In this document: in pieces, positions 1 through 10,338 of the stretch
How the letters are laid out: the number at the start of each line of letters is the position of its first letter
How positions within the stretch are numbered: position 1 is the first letter of the stretch
From: Unio delphinus
Taxonomy: Eukaryota > Mollusca > Bivalvia > Unionida > Unionidae
Direction of reading: 5' to 3'
Length of the DNA stretch: 64,000 nucleotides
Assembly (NCBI GenBank): GCA_029339505.1
Contig: JAQISU010000003.1
Coordinates: forward strand, 16,809,001-16,873,000
Made by a program: the position numbers and the translations under genes
Notes under the pieces: model-generated
Databases searched by the model: none
Told to the model about the DNA's origin: nothing
Seen by the model: only the letters and a program-made list of their open reading frames with translations

Positions 1-816
1 GTGGACTTTGTGGAGCCAGCTAGACGACTGGATTTTGCCGACGACATTGCACTCCTTTCACACAGCAAACAGCAGATGCAAGAAAAGACAAACGTTGTGG
101 CAGCCACGTCTTCACAAGTTGGCCTCAACATCCACGAGGACAAGACCAAGATCCTGAAGATCAACTCCACAAGTACCGAACCAGTCACCCTGAATGGAAG
201 TCCCCTGGAAGAAGTGCGGTCCTTCACCTACCTGGGTAGCATCATTGACCAGCAGGGCGGTACAGACGCAGACGTCAAGGCAAGGATCGACAAAGCAAGA
301 GCCGCCTTCATCCAGCTCAAGAATATCTGGACCTCCAAAGAGCTGTCCTTGACCACCAAGATCCGACTGTTCAACTCCAACGTGAAGTCAGTCTTACTGT
401 ATGGAGCAGAGACCTGGAGGACGACCAAGACCACCATCAGGAAAGTCCAGACCTTCATCAACAGCTGCCTCAGAAGGATTCTCCGGATCCGCTGGCCTGA
501 CACCATCAACAATGCCAATCTTTGGGAAAGGACGTCCCAACTTCCTGCTGAAGAAGAAATCAGGAAGAAGAGATGGGGCTGGATAGGGCACACCCTACGG
601 AAACCGCCAACCAGCATCACCAGGCAGGCGCTGAGGTGGAACCCACAAGGCAAGCGGAAGAGAGGCCGTCCAAGAAACACCTGGCGACGCAACCTCCAGG
701 CTGACACCACCAAGATGGGCTACACCTGGAACCAGCTAGAAAAAATGGCCCAGGACAGAGGACTCTGGAGATCTGTAGTTGGCGGCCCATACCCTGATAG
801 GAGTGACGGACAGTGA
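1..816 (+). CDS. Non-LTR retrotransposon reverse transcriptase, C-terminal part (5' cut by window edge)
   Basis: This is an open frame of 271 codons from the first base to a TGA at 814-816. The first codon is GTG and is not a true start, because the protein clearly enters from outside the window. FADDIALL at residues 12-19 is the catalytic A/F-x-DD box of reverse transcriptases. YLGSIID, the AFIQLKNIW region, LLYGAETW and the basic [14 protein letters not shown] block near the C-terminus follow in the order typical of RT thumb and C-terminal regions in APE-type LINEs, often annotated as craniofacial development protein 2-like and probably RTE or a relative. The frame has no stops and is much richer in GC than its surroundings, so the copy looks fairly young. 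It would drive target-primed reverse transcription of its own RNA. The clade is an inference; RT identity is secure. Confidence 0.9.
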   Translation: MDFVEPARRLDFADDIALLSHSKQQMQEKTNVVAATSSQVGLNIHEDKTKILKINSTSTEPVTLNGSPLEEVRSFTYLGSIIDQQGGTDADVKARIDKARAAFIQLKNIWTSKELSLTTKIRLFNSNVKSVLLYGAETWRTTKTTIRKVQTFINSCLRRILRIRWPDTINNANLWERTSQLPAEEEIRKKRWGWIGHTLRKPPTSITRQALRWNPQGKRKRGRPRNTWRRNLQADTTKMGYTWNQLEKMAQDRGLWRSVVGGPYPDRSDGQ

Positions 817-827
817 ATGAATGTGAA

Positions 828-1574
828 TTACCTTTGTTACTTTCCATAGAACATTCTTTAATAGCCTTACATTTGTTCCTTTCCATAGCCCATTCCTTAA
901 TAGAATTGGGGGGGGGGGGGAGGGCGAGTAGTCTAAAGCGCTGTTCCTTACGGACCACTGCCATCTCACCTCTGTCTGCGTGTATTCGATTCTAAGATTC
1001 GGCAAATGTAGTTATGTGAGAAAGCTTGCCAGTAGCTTCTCGTGGGTCGGTGGTTCTTTCCGGGGGTTGTCCGGGTTCTTCCTCCACCATTAATACTGGC
1101 CGCCATGTATAGCCTATATTGCGCTGAAAATGGCGTTAAACCATAAAAACCAAACCTAATAGAATTACATTTGTTCTTTTCCTCAGCACATTCCTTATTA
1201 GTCTTACCTTTTTTGCTTTCCAAAGCACATTCTTTAATATCCTTACATTTGTTCCTTCCCATAGCACATTCCTTTATAGCATTACATTTGTTCCTTTCCA
1301 CAGCACATTCTTTAATAGGATTACCGTTATTTCCATTGCTCATTCTTTAATAGCGTTACACTTGTTCCTTTCCAAAGCACATTCCTTAATAGCCTTACCT
1401 TTTTTTTCCCTTTCCATAGCACATTCTTTAATAGCCTTATCGTTGTCCCTTTCCATAGAACGAATAGCCTTACATTTGTTCCTTTCCATAGCACACTCTT
1501 TAATAGCCTTACATTTGTTACTTTCCACAGCACATTATTTAATAGCCTCACCGTTGTTTCTATCCATAGCACTT
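828..1574. repeat. 39-bp minisatellite, left part (interrupted by a SINE)
   Basis: Diverged tandem copies of a roughly 39-bp unit (core CATTCTTTAATAGCCTTAC followed by TTTGTTCCTTTCCATAGCA) begin just after the LINE stop codon and run to about 1574. Because 39 is a multiple of three, the minus strand stays open for long stretches and would read a 13-residue periodic peptide. I take this as a by-product of the period, not as a gene. A SINE splits the array at 908-1156. Confidence 0.85.
908..1156 (+). mobile_element. SINE-1 copy (tRNA-derived) with 10-bp TSD
   Basis: The head resembles a class II tRNA, with an A-box-like GCGAGTAGTCTAAAGC and a B-box-like TATTCGATTC. It is followed by a body with TTCTTCCTCCACCATTAATA and a 3' end GCTGAAAATGGCGTTAAACC, features shared by six or more other copies in the window. 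The exact direct repeat TAATAGAATT occurs at 898-907 and 1157-1166 and marks the insertion into the 39-bp minisatellite. A G-tract lies at the 5' boundary. Confidence 0.9.
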
Positions 1575-3044
1575 TCATATGATCGAGTGGTACAATCGAA
1601 GTGAATGCTTGGTTCGATTTTCATAACCTGTTATTTCTCGATCTACGTTCACTGTTCCATCCAATGACGTTTCAAGAAGTCGCTGTCTCGTCCAATTTCT
1701 AAATACTCTGCACTCGTGGATGTTCCGCTTGATTCCGGACTTGTCCACTGTATCATGCGTACACTGAAATTTCCGTTTCTCCCACTTTCTTTTCCCAAAG
1801 TTTACGTCGCTATTCCCGTAACTTCACGATCTTCCCAAAAAGCTGTTTTCTTCCTTTCAAAAGAAAATTAAAACAACCTAAGTCTCACATTATAATGGTT
1901 ACAGTTGAGACTGTCCATTATTCCTGGTTCGAACAATCAGCTATTTCTATTAGTGATAACAACTTTACGGCTAGTAATTAACTACACATGTCCTCAAATG
2001 AATGTAGTTAAACCACTTGTTAATTCGTTTTGTCTTTACCTAATACATTAACGTACTACACAACGAGGCCTTGAATCGTATACACTGTCGTTAAATTATC
2101 TATGAAATCAAAATTCGGTGAATTCACATGTATTCTTGTAACCCCTTATTAACGTAATACATTAAATTCTTTGAACACAATCATTATTCAAACAATATGA
2201 TAAATTCAAGAATTAACGTAACACTTCCTATTCATACTCAGCATAGTGTTTTTACGACATAAATTAATACTACGTCATACTTAACTAAGAATTAAGGTAA
2301 GAATTCCAATTCATAATTCAAAATCACATTATTATACAAATGTATCAAATGAATTCATGTAAGAACTTCCGATTCATAATCCAAAACACATTATTATACA
2401 AATGTATCAAATTAAATCAATTATACAAATTTATCAAACGAAATCATGCAGACCTGTAAACTAAGCAAACATCATATAAATTGCATCAACAATATACATG
2501 GAATTGCGACAGTACCTTTGTGTTTGTTGGTGTGTCACGCAACCGTTGTTTGCCGCTTTTTCCTCTGGTCCACAAATTAACGGATACACTTCTCTAAAAT
2601 AACATCCGGAGCCTTACTAAATAATTCTACACCTGGCTCTCTTACAGAGCAATGTCAAGACTAACCTTTAATTTCACTAGGCCGTTGTTTTGTTCTAAAG
2701 ATCTTCGGGTGTAAACACTCCCGTTATTTAATCGTGACCAATCAAGAATCAAATGTATTTTCTCCCGCTTTCTCTAAAATCGCTTACGTCATGGTCAATA
2801 TGACATGCTTGGTTTTTAAGTAACAGAATCTCTGCATTTTTTTCAATTCTGACACTTTCCGTGCGAAATGAAACTTTAAAATGTCGCTAGCGGTCAGTCG
2901 GCTGCTGAACAAACACGGTTTAATTAGTACAACGGTCACACCCTACTATACAGTTCCCTCTCGTTGGCACGACGTGTCTCATAAATCTAACTAATGGCTA
3001 TCTGGTTCCCCCTAATGGTTTATTAATAGATCGACTGAAATTTG
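1575..3044. other. Unidentified 1.47-kb insertion splitting the 39-bp array
   Basis: This segment separates two halves of the same minisatellite. GCACTT occurs at both boundaries (1569-1574 and 3045-3050), which may be a target-site duplication. I see no terminal inverted repeats, no long open frame and no known domain. It contains a 62-bp near-duplicate (2297-2420), a CRE-like TTACGTCA at 2784-2791 and a CCAAT-type box near 2738, but no gene that these would serve. Confidence 0.4.
2297..2420. repeat. 62-bp direct duplication
   Basis: Two adjacent, slightly diverged copies begin with GTAAGAATTCC and GTAAGAACTTCC. Each contains ACACATTATTATACAAATG or a close variant. Confidence 0.75.
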
Positions 3045-3052
3045 GCACTTCA

Positions 3053-3283
3053 CATAGCCTTACCTTGTCCCATTCCATAGCACATTCCTTAATAGTCTTA
3101 CCTTTTTTTCTATAGCACATTCTTTAATAGCCTTACATTTGTTCGTTTCCACAGCAGATTCCTTATTGGCCTTACGTTTGTTCCTTTCTAAAACACATTC
3201 TTTAATAGCCTCACATGTGTTCCTTTACATAGCACATTCTTTAATAGCCTTACATTTGTTCCTTTCCACACCACATTCCTGTG
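3053..3283. repeat. 39-bp minisatellite, right part
   Basis: The same unit as at 828-1574 (CATTCTTTAATAGCCTTAC, TTGTTCCTTTCCA) resumes for about six diverged copies. This implies a single array that was later split by the 1575-3044 segment. Confidence 0.8.
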
Positions 3284-3659
3284 CAGAATAACACCTAGGT
3301 TTTGTACATACTGTGAATTTAATATTAGTGTTGCTGATATTTATTGTTTGAGGTAAAGGATGTAATTGAATAAAGACAAAGCTGTGAAATGCTCTTATTT
3401 CTAGGAGGTCTACCTCATGGTTATGCATTGAAGGCGATGCATTCGATGAGTCAAACAAACGCCAGTCTTTTTTTGTCTTTTTTTTGTAGAAATACGAATT
3501 AGTCAAATCGAAAGGTTCTGTATCACTTGGTGATTCTGTGAAGCCTATAACAATTAAAAGATTGAGGAATATAGGACTTTTCAACGTCTTTTATTAGCAG
3601 GTACTTTGCCTTTGTCTAAGAAGACTTCTTCTAGTGAACGTGTTCTTATACAGTAAGTT

Positions 3660-4480
3660 GATTGCGGCTTTGTTAATGTTTCCCTCCATTGTGTACATTT
3701 GTTATCAGACTTAGTCGTAGGACCCGTGAGAGTTGAACCAGTGATGTCTTTTTATCCATTGATGGTATTTGTTTATTTCGAGGCAATGACCTAGCTGGAA
3801 ATAAAGATGTGGTCAATCCACTTGCAACTGACAAGCCTTGTTTGGATTAGAATGTTGATCCAGTTGAAAATGAAATCCCTGATTTATATCCTGATTGTGC
3901 AGTTACTACGCTATGTCAAAAATGGCTCTTGAGAATGATGTCGATTATGAAATTATTTCTTTAGTTGATATATATGTTGGTCAGTTTTTATGAAGGCTAC
4001 AATTGTTTCTGGTATTGACCAATCCCGAGGTATTGATGACATTGATACTCTTGTTACTACTCATTCTCTTTATTTTAATCAACGTGACAAAAGAGAACCC
4101 GTAATTGTCGAGCAAGAACAAAACCCTGATATCACCTGTTTTTTTTCAGTGGGTTATTAGTAATACTGAAGACACACAAATGCTGGTTTGTTATTAAGTT
4201 ATAAAAGGGATCCTTGTGAGGAAATGGAAACCACCCGAGGTACCCGCTGGTGACAAGTGGTCAGTGAGCTACCCGCTGGTGACAAGTGGTCAGTGAGCTA
4301 TCAAAATGTTGTTTCAAACCTTTTTATCAACAGAAAATTCTCAGACTCTGCCCATAAAACTCCCATGGCTGGTCATTTTAATAGGTCAACAAGACTGATC
4401 ACAAGATCTTGAGTCACTTTATTGGCCGAAAATTAAATGCGGAGAACCAAGATGAGAGTCAAAAGTTAATTAAAAAATTT
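3660..4480 (+). pseudogene. Decayed Ty3/Gypsy LTR-retrotransposon pol (protease tail, linker, integrase zinc-binding region)
   Basis: Read across at least three frameshifts and several stops, the region shows GNDLAG (about 3784-3801), the conserved end of gypsy-type protease domains. A linker follows, with the CAVT and AMSK pair typical of one gypsy group (3897-3930), and then a KWKPPEVPAG block (4222-4251) and AHKTPMAGH (4350-4376) from the N-terminal HHCC region of integrase. No reverse transcriptase or RNase H sequence lies between protease and integrase. That order is known from Gmr1-like elements, which carry integrase before reverse transcriptase, but an internal deletion could also explain it. 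No LTRs were identified. A 29-bp tandem duplication (4241-4298) further disrupts the integrase part. The family is secure; the Gmr1 assignment is an inference. Confidence 0.75.
4241..4298. repeat. 29-bp perfect tandem duplication
   Basis: Two identical adjacent 29-bp copies, beginning TACCCGCTGGTGACAAGTGG, lie within the decayed integrase region. Confidence 0.95.
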
Positions 4481-5037
4481 CTAAGTTGTAAACATGGTTA
4501 TGGTCTTTCATTAAAACCTCAGAAAATAACAAAAGATCAGGCACAATAGGCATTTCTGAGGATACAACCAATATCCCAAACTTAGATCAAAATAAAGATA
4601 TTTACCTATAAGTAATATTATAATCTACAACCATAGACAAAATCTAGTTATGTAATACATTATTTATGGAACGACCATTACAATATGTAATCAAAGACAA
4701 ACACTAACACACACCAATTAAGCATAACGACCAAAACTGATATAATTGTCGCAAATGTATATATAAAAAATATTAATTCCAGTTACAATGACTTTGTTAT
4801 TTTCATTTCGTTAGGACTTAATGATTTATGCATATTGTTTTGTAAATAAATTCTTTTTTCGTTAAATTTTGCGTTACACTATTCACCTATGTAGACTAAT
4901 GGTTTATATTCACCATTGGCTACCCGCAGAATCCTGATAGAATATGTCTGCCTGTTTTATCTATCCATGACTAATTAGGATTCTATCTGTATTTAAGCTT
5001 TCCAAACTGCAGTTTGTTTCCAGGGACGTCATTTCAA

Positions 5038-5088
<51 letters not shown>

Positions 5089-5751
5089 TTTTTTTTTTTT
5101 GGGGGGGAGGGGAGGCAAAACTTAACGGGCATGTTAATTTTCGTAAATAGGCTACACCAATTTTACAGCACATGCAATGGGAGGGGGAGGGGCAAACGAC
5201 ATACTTGCTTGTTTCTATTATACGAATAGCCTCAATAGGATCATAAATTTTAACATGGCATTACATATTAGTGGTTGAGTCATGTTCATGACACACTGGG
5301 AGTGACTATAATAGTATGTAACAAATTATGCTACTTTAGGTGTAAAACTGCCTGAACGATAACATGCGTACACTTGACGAAAATAATATTTTTCCTTTGT
5401 TTCATTTTTATTTGGGATGTATTTAACGAACATCACAATCTTAATCCTTGGCACCTTGCAAGAGAATATGTGCTGCCCAGACTTCAATAACCCACAGGAG
5501 CCTCAACAAGAATTATGAACAATCATTTACGGTGTTATAAGTAGACAAACTCAAACAATTTAAATTTCATAATTTTATTCCCGTGACTAATGTAATTTTT
5601 ACTCCTTTTTTCTTGTCTTGTTCGAAATCAATCTCAACTGTCAATCTCAATTCGAGTAAGTATCGAAGATGGTAATAATAGCTGACTCATTTGTGTTAGC
5701 CGTAGAGAGTGGTTTAGTCAATTAGTTCATCAAACAGGTGCACGATACTTG
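4481..5751. other. AT-rich spacer without recognised gene; ATT microsatellite
   Basis: No coding signal was recognised. An (ATT)n run of about 48 bp at 5038-5085 continues into a T-tract and a G-tract. The remainder is unique AT-rich sequence. Confidence 0.6.
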
Positions 5752-5789
5752 TGCGCATGCTCACTAAAACATACACGACGCCATCTTGG
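5752..5789 (+). promoter_or_regulatory. Candidate TATA-less core promoter (NRF-1-like and YY1-like sites)
   Basis: TGCGCATGC at 5752-5760 is close to the NRF-1 palindrome. GACGCCATCTTGG at 5777-5789 contains GCCATCTTG, a strong YY1-type motif often found at or just downstream of metazoan start sites. Both lie just upstream of a good splice donor at 5908. Motif identity is seen; promoter function is inferred. Confidence 0.4.
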
Positions 5790-5907
5790 AATTTGAATTT
5801 GAGAAAATTTTCTTTTCGAAGGTGTACAACAAACTAAAAGAACTTGCTTTGCACGGCAAAGTGACACTTTTAAAGCTGCTTATGGTTCAAGGGAGCCATA
5901 CCTTTCG
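5790..5907 (+). other. Candidate non-coding first exon, possibly of beta-catenin
   Basis: The segment between the YY1-like site and a consensus donor (exon end TTTCG, then GTAAGA at 5908-5913) lacks a long frame. The beta-catenin start codon lies in an exon that opens with a splice acceptor (37351-37354), so at least one upstream non-coding exon must exist. This is the best candidate I found in the window and would give an intron of about 31 kb. It may instead belong to another transcript. Confidence 0.35.
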
Positions 5908-6256
5908 GTAAGAAGCTAAACTGCCTTTAATAGTTAGCATAGAGATTCCAAGGATCATCCTAAAATAAGGTGCTTTGTTTCAGTAACCGAGTACAGTACA
6001 TGAAAATGTACAGGTCCATCTTGGGGAAATAATGTATGTCCGTACATTTGTGAAATATCCAGATGTTCGTTTATAGTATATAGTGTCAAACAAAAATGTG
6101 TTTAAATCGGAAGTATATCATCTGTTTTTTTTTGTTTGTTTGTTTTATCTGCAGGGCACATTTTTGTCGAGGCAAAGAGGGGCACTGGGTGGGATCTTAA
6201 TAGCAAGGCTGCATTCATTATATAAAATTAGTCTTTAATTTGAACATAGTGATACA

Positions 6257-6258
<2 letters not shown>

Positions 6259-6301
<43 letters not shown>
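6259..6301. repeat. (TG)n microsatellite
   Basis: About 21 TG dinucleotides in a row. Confidence 0.97.
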
Positions 6302-6303
<2 letters not shown>

Positions 6304-6695
6304 GCTGGTGAAGTTTTAACTTCATTGTATCAAGTCCTGTAGTTAGGCCGACATGTAAGATATGATATGATATTCGTGTTTTATGCGTCAGGATCTTCCT
6401 GTCTGTGTAGCGTGTTTTGATATTGATTAATATCATAACGAAAGTAAAAATTTCAGGAATATCTCACAACTGGCAACCAATAACAACACTTTTCTGCAAA
6501 GTAAAGTCATACTGTTTTAGTCAGACTTTACTTATCTTTTCCTTTATAAATTCAAATTCTCACAAAAGAAATGGACAGGTTTTATTGGCCTACATTTCAT
6601 TTGGCTAGAAAATGATCAAAGCTGGAATACCGAAACCGGGTTAAGTTGAAATGAATGAAATTAATACTAATATATTATGCCTATTGAAATTTTAA

Positions 6696-7016
6696 CCACT
6701 TCTGTGGCATAGTGGTTAGAGTGTCCGTCGCGGAAGCGGAAGGTCATGGGTTTGATCCCCAGTCGAGTCATACCAAAGACTTACAAAAATGGCACTAACA
6801 GCTGCCTCGCTTGACACTCAGCATTAAGAGGTTAGTGTTAGGACTAGTCGGCCCGGTGTCAGGATAATGTTCCTGGGTGGGACATCATGCTACATGTCTG
6901 CAGCATGATTCCCCTTTGCTCGACATCACAATAAACTGCCTCACTGCAGACATCATAGCGATATGACTGATTTTTTTTTTAAAGCTACGTTTAAAAATCA
7001 TAATCAAACAAACAAA
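6696..7016 (+). mobile_element. SINE-2 copy (tRNA-derived) with 16-bp TSD
   Basis: A box TGGCATAGTGGTTAGAG and B box GGTTTGATCCC form a tRNA-like head, followed by a body ending near ATATGACTGA and a T/A-rich tail. Flanking direct repeats CCTATTGAAATTTTAA (6680-6695) and CCTATTGGAATTTTAA (7017-7032) differ at one base. A second copy lies near 34.3-34.8 kb. Confidence 0.9.
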
Positions 7017-7032
7017 CCTATTGGAATTTTAA

Positions 7033-7537
7033 GCAACATTTCAATTCATTCAAGAAATATATCACGCATGTGAACCTGCTTGAACATACTTTGGCATACC
7101 ACAACTACCATCACATTTCAGCAAATTTGATTGCTCATTCTGATGTCAACTGACTACGCTATATAAGACTGGCATGTACAACAGTGTCTGCCCATTCGGC
7201 ATGGCTGTTAATTCTGCACAACCATAAGTCATTTCTGTATTTAAAAAATATATAACGTTTTGTTTTTGTTGAAAATCCAATTTGTATCAAGATAGAATCA
7301 TTGTCCTTTAATTAAGGAAAGTGATATTCATAAAGTGTACAAAAATGTCAATATGAAGATTCAATCTATGACCTTCATTAACTTGTATCCCAGAAAAACC
7401 TATTTAATAATTTTCTTTTACAATCATAAAAATGTATACATTATTTAAATGATAGAATTGTTTACCATGAAACAATGCTGTATCTGAATCTAAATTTTTT
7501 AATTGTGCAAGTTGTCCCACACCTTCTTTATCATATG
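7033..7537. other. Unique AT-rich sequence
   Basis: No gene, repeat unit or structural signal was recognised. Confidence 0.5.
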
Positions 7538-7694
7538 CATAGCTGCCAACCCTCACAATTTTGGCATGAATTTCAAGTACTTTTCAGTGATTCAGGAATT
7601 TTAAATGCATTAAAAAAATTAACGAATTCCCCAATGTTCAAATTATTTAAAATATTTAATAAAATAACCAATTTCCCGTTCAACTCTAGTCGTG
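7538..7694 (+). mobile_element. Family A TIR element, left-end fragment
   Basis: It begins CATAGCTGCCAACCCTCAC and continues with the same subterminal sequence as the copy at 40086-40660 (GTGATTC, ATTCCCCAA, AATAAAATAACCAATTTCC). It stops where a family B end begins at 7695. Confidence 0.75.
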
Positions 7695-8073
7695 CATACA
7701 TGTCAACCCAACCATTATGATTTTGGTGTAATCATTATGATTTTTTTCACTATTTATGTATATCCACCTTCACAAAATATCAATTATTTGTTTTCTCATC
7801 TTTTTTAACATTCTGTTTATCACACAGACCCAGAGAATAAGTTGATCACTATATCATAGCTGTGCTGATATTTACAATGAAAGAATTCAGTGGTTATAAT
7901 ACCCCCATTATGTGCTTGCTGTATTTATAAGAGTACATTAAAAGAACACAATGCAATAGCTGGGCGGCAAGTGCAAAAACTTCGACTAGCAGCTTGTACA
8001 GGGAAATTTTTTTGATAACTGACAGTTTGGATGGGATAGTTGCCAAGTGTAAGAAAGTGAGTGATGCCTGACT
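7695..8073 (+). mobile_element. Family B TIR element, left part
   Basis: It begins CATACATGTCAACC and shares its subterminal region (TCCACCTTC, TTTGTTTTCTC, CACAGACC) with the complete family B copy at 54420-55244. No right end is visible before the next family A element. Confidence 0.6.
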
Positions 8074-8304
8074 CATAGCTACCAGCCCTTTCAATTTTTT
8101 CGTGAATTCATGACTTTTACAGTGATTCATGAATTCATGCCACATGCCAAAATGTGCGAATTCCCCAGTTCTCAATTATTGAACAAAATAACCGTTTTGC
8201 TGTTACTCTAGTCATGTTATGAGCAGTTACCGAAATGGTCTGGTACTACTAGTTGCGGTATTAGTGAACTATATCTGATTGGTATTATTGGCCCAGTAAC
8301 AAGC

Positions 8305-8400
<96 letters not shown>

Positions 8401-8889
8401 TACACACAGTCAGCTCCAGATATATGCATTTCGGACAATTGCATATTGTCTATATGCATATTTCGCATTATTGCATGAATTTTCTGGTTCGAACATGCAT
8501 TATTGTGTTCAGTTGCTTCAGATATTATTCAAGTGTTGTTCAAAATTGTGCCTTTCAAAATGAAAACAAACCGATTCCGAACATTGGTGGTCCAGGTTGA
8601 TTAATATAATTAATAATTACATATGTTTATGATAGGTTTGTTATTGATGCCACTCTGAATGTATTCACACATATATATTGTATATTTATTATTTTAAACA
8701 CATAGTTTAACCTAAATCTTTTTTTTAGAGGTTTTGTTTCGAAGAAATAATGGGTAGCAATAAGCATGCTGCACCAGATACACGCTATAACATGAACGCC
8801 GGCTTAGTGCATACACTGCCTAATTGCATATCATAGCATCGGTCCTGGTGCCATGCATATAAGTGGAGCCGACTGTGTGTGTGTGTGTG

Positions 8890-8947
<58 letters not shown>

Positions 8948-9700
8948 ACTAATTTTACAGAATCTTTTAAGAGAAACTGGGGCCTGACCTGAATTTTGTT
9001 CCATGCATGCGCTGCTAATGCTGATTTAAATTACCATTTGACAAGTTGTCTTTAAAATGTCTTCACCACCAAGGAAAAAAATAGTCTGTTTCCTCTGACC
9101 CTTGTTACCCTATTTTTATGTTGGAAATTTGTTTATTGTCCATATCTTGTGAATATAGGACCTCATTGACAGGTAGGTTGCGAAACTTGTATGGTCATGT
9201 GACTGACTGAAAATAGTCAGATCCAGGTTAAATTTCAGCAACAAGATACTTTTGTCTCTCCTGTCAGTGGATTAAAGACATGACAGCTGCTTTGCTCACA
9301 ATTTTCTAGAAAAAAATCATATTCCTATCGATTATGTGCAGGTAGATCTCGATGAATGGTATTTCAAGTTTGCGGGGCCAGCTAGTAAGAGGCTACCATG
9401 TGCAGACACCAAATGGTGAATTTCAACTGTTCGATAGGGAATGGACTATGACCCTACACCACAACATAAATGTCCAAATATACAAATGGTATGGCAAGGG
9501 TCAGAGGAAACTAGGAATAGTAGAAAGAAATATATTGTCCAAAAAATGAAGTTTATATTAATATACCAAAATTTGCCGTGCGATAATTTGTTCCGACAAA
9601 TATTCACTGACTCTACGAGCACTTCATGAATGCATGTCAAAGTTCACTAATTTGTATCTCCATTTTCATGAACTGCGAGCCTAGAGGGTTGGCAGCTATG
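8074..9700 (+). mobile_element. Family A DNA transposon, 1.63 kb, 6-bp TSD, containing a nested element
   Basis: The left end is CATAGCTACCAGCCC and the right end GAGGGTTGGCAGCTATG, imperfect terminal inverted repeats. CTGACT (8068-8073) and CTGGCT (9701-9706) flank it as a 6-bp duplication with one mismatch. The interior (8945-9700) is collinear with the copy at 53.2-54.2 kb and in part with those at 19.5 and 40.3 kb. Two (TA)n runs (about 8308-8391 and 8894-8945) and a pogo-like insertion (8407-8875) lie inside. No transposase frame survives, so it is non-autonomous or decayed. Confidence 0.8.
8407..8875. mobile_element. pogo/Tigger-like MITE nested in a TA/CA microsatellite
   Basis: Its ends are CAGTCAGCTCC and GGAGCCGACTG, inverted copies of a CAGTCGGCTCC-type terminus reminiscent of pogo/Tigger elements. 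Just inside lie ATATATGCAT and ATGCATATAAG. The flanks are mirrored (TA)n(CA)n and (TG)n(TA)n tracts, as expected for an insertion at TA. It is 469 bp and non-coding. Confidence 0.6.
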
Positions 9701-9930
9701 CTGGCTTAGTGTTTTGGATTGAAACAAATCCTTCGATTGACCAAATTCATACTCACCCTGAAGGACTAACAAGAATTATGCTGCTGTATGGCTATTTAAG
9801 GTCACCAGTTTTTGGTACAAAACCCATACTGAATTTGTTTGAGGAAGATAAAATTCTGCAATGCTTACCAATTAAAAAGTGGCAGTTGTCACCAGAATAT
9901 TAAATTCAAAATGATACCAAGTTTGGACAG

Positions 9931-10338
9931 ATGCACTTATAAGATGCTTAGATCTCACAGCATCCAGTACTCAGGCCAGATGTCATTATGATATAACAAT
10001 GCACTTATAAGATGCTTAGATCTCACAGCATCCAGTACTCAGGTCAGATGTCATTTTGATATAACAATGCACTTATAAGATGCTTAGATCTCACAGCATC
10101 CAGTACTCAGGTCAGATGTCATTTTGATATAACAATGCACTTATAAGATGCTTAGATCTCACAGCATCCAGTACTCAGGTCAGATGTCATTTTGATATAA
10201 CAATGCACTTATAAGATGCTTAGATCTCACAGCATCCAGTACTCGGGCCAGATGTCATTATGATATAACAATGCACTTATTAGATGCTTAGATCTCACAG
10301 TATACAGTACTCAGGCCAGATGTCATAATGCTTTGACA
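9931..10338. repeat. 68-bp tandem array, six copies
   Basis: Units starting ATGCACTTATAAGATGCTTA recur at 9931, 9999, 10067, 10135, 10203 and 10271 with exact 68-bp spacing. The last copy is the most diverged. Confidence 0.95.

Noticed and set aside
2500..2900. Possible promoter (CRE-like and CCAAT-like boxes)
   Set aside because: No exon, donor or start codon follows on either strand that would make it a supported promoter.
5014..5229. Frame with a poly-Ile run
   Set aside because: It translates an (ATT)n microsatellite followed by T and G tracts.
6710..6770. Possible tRNA gene (good A and B boxes)
   Set aside because: It is the head of SINE-2: the acceptor stem does not close and the sequence continues into a SINE body with a target duplication.
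8217..8563. Open frames with Tyr-Ile runs
   Set aside because: They are translations of a (TA)n microsatellite within a transposon.
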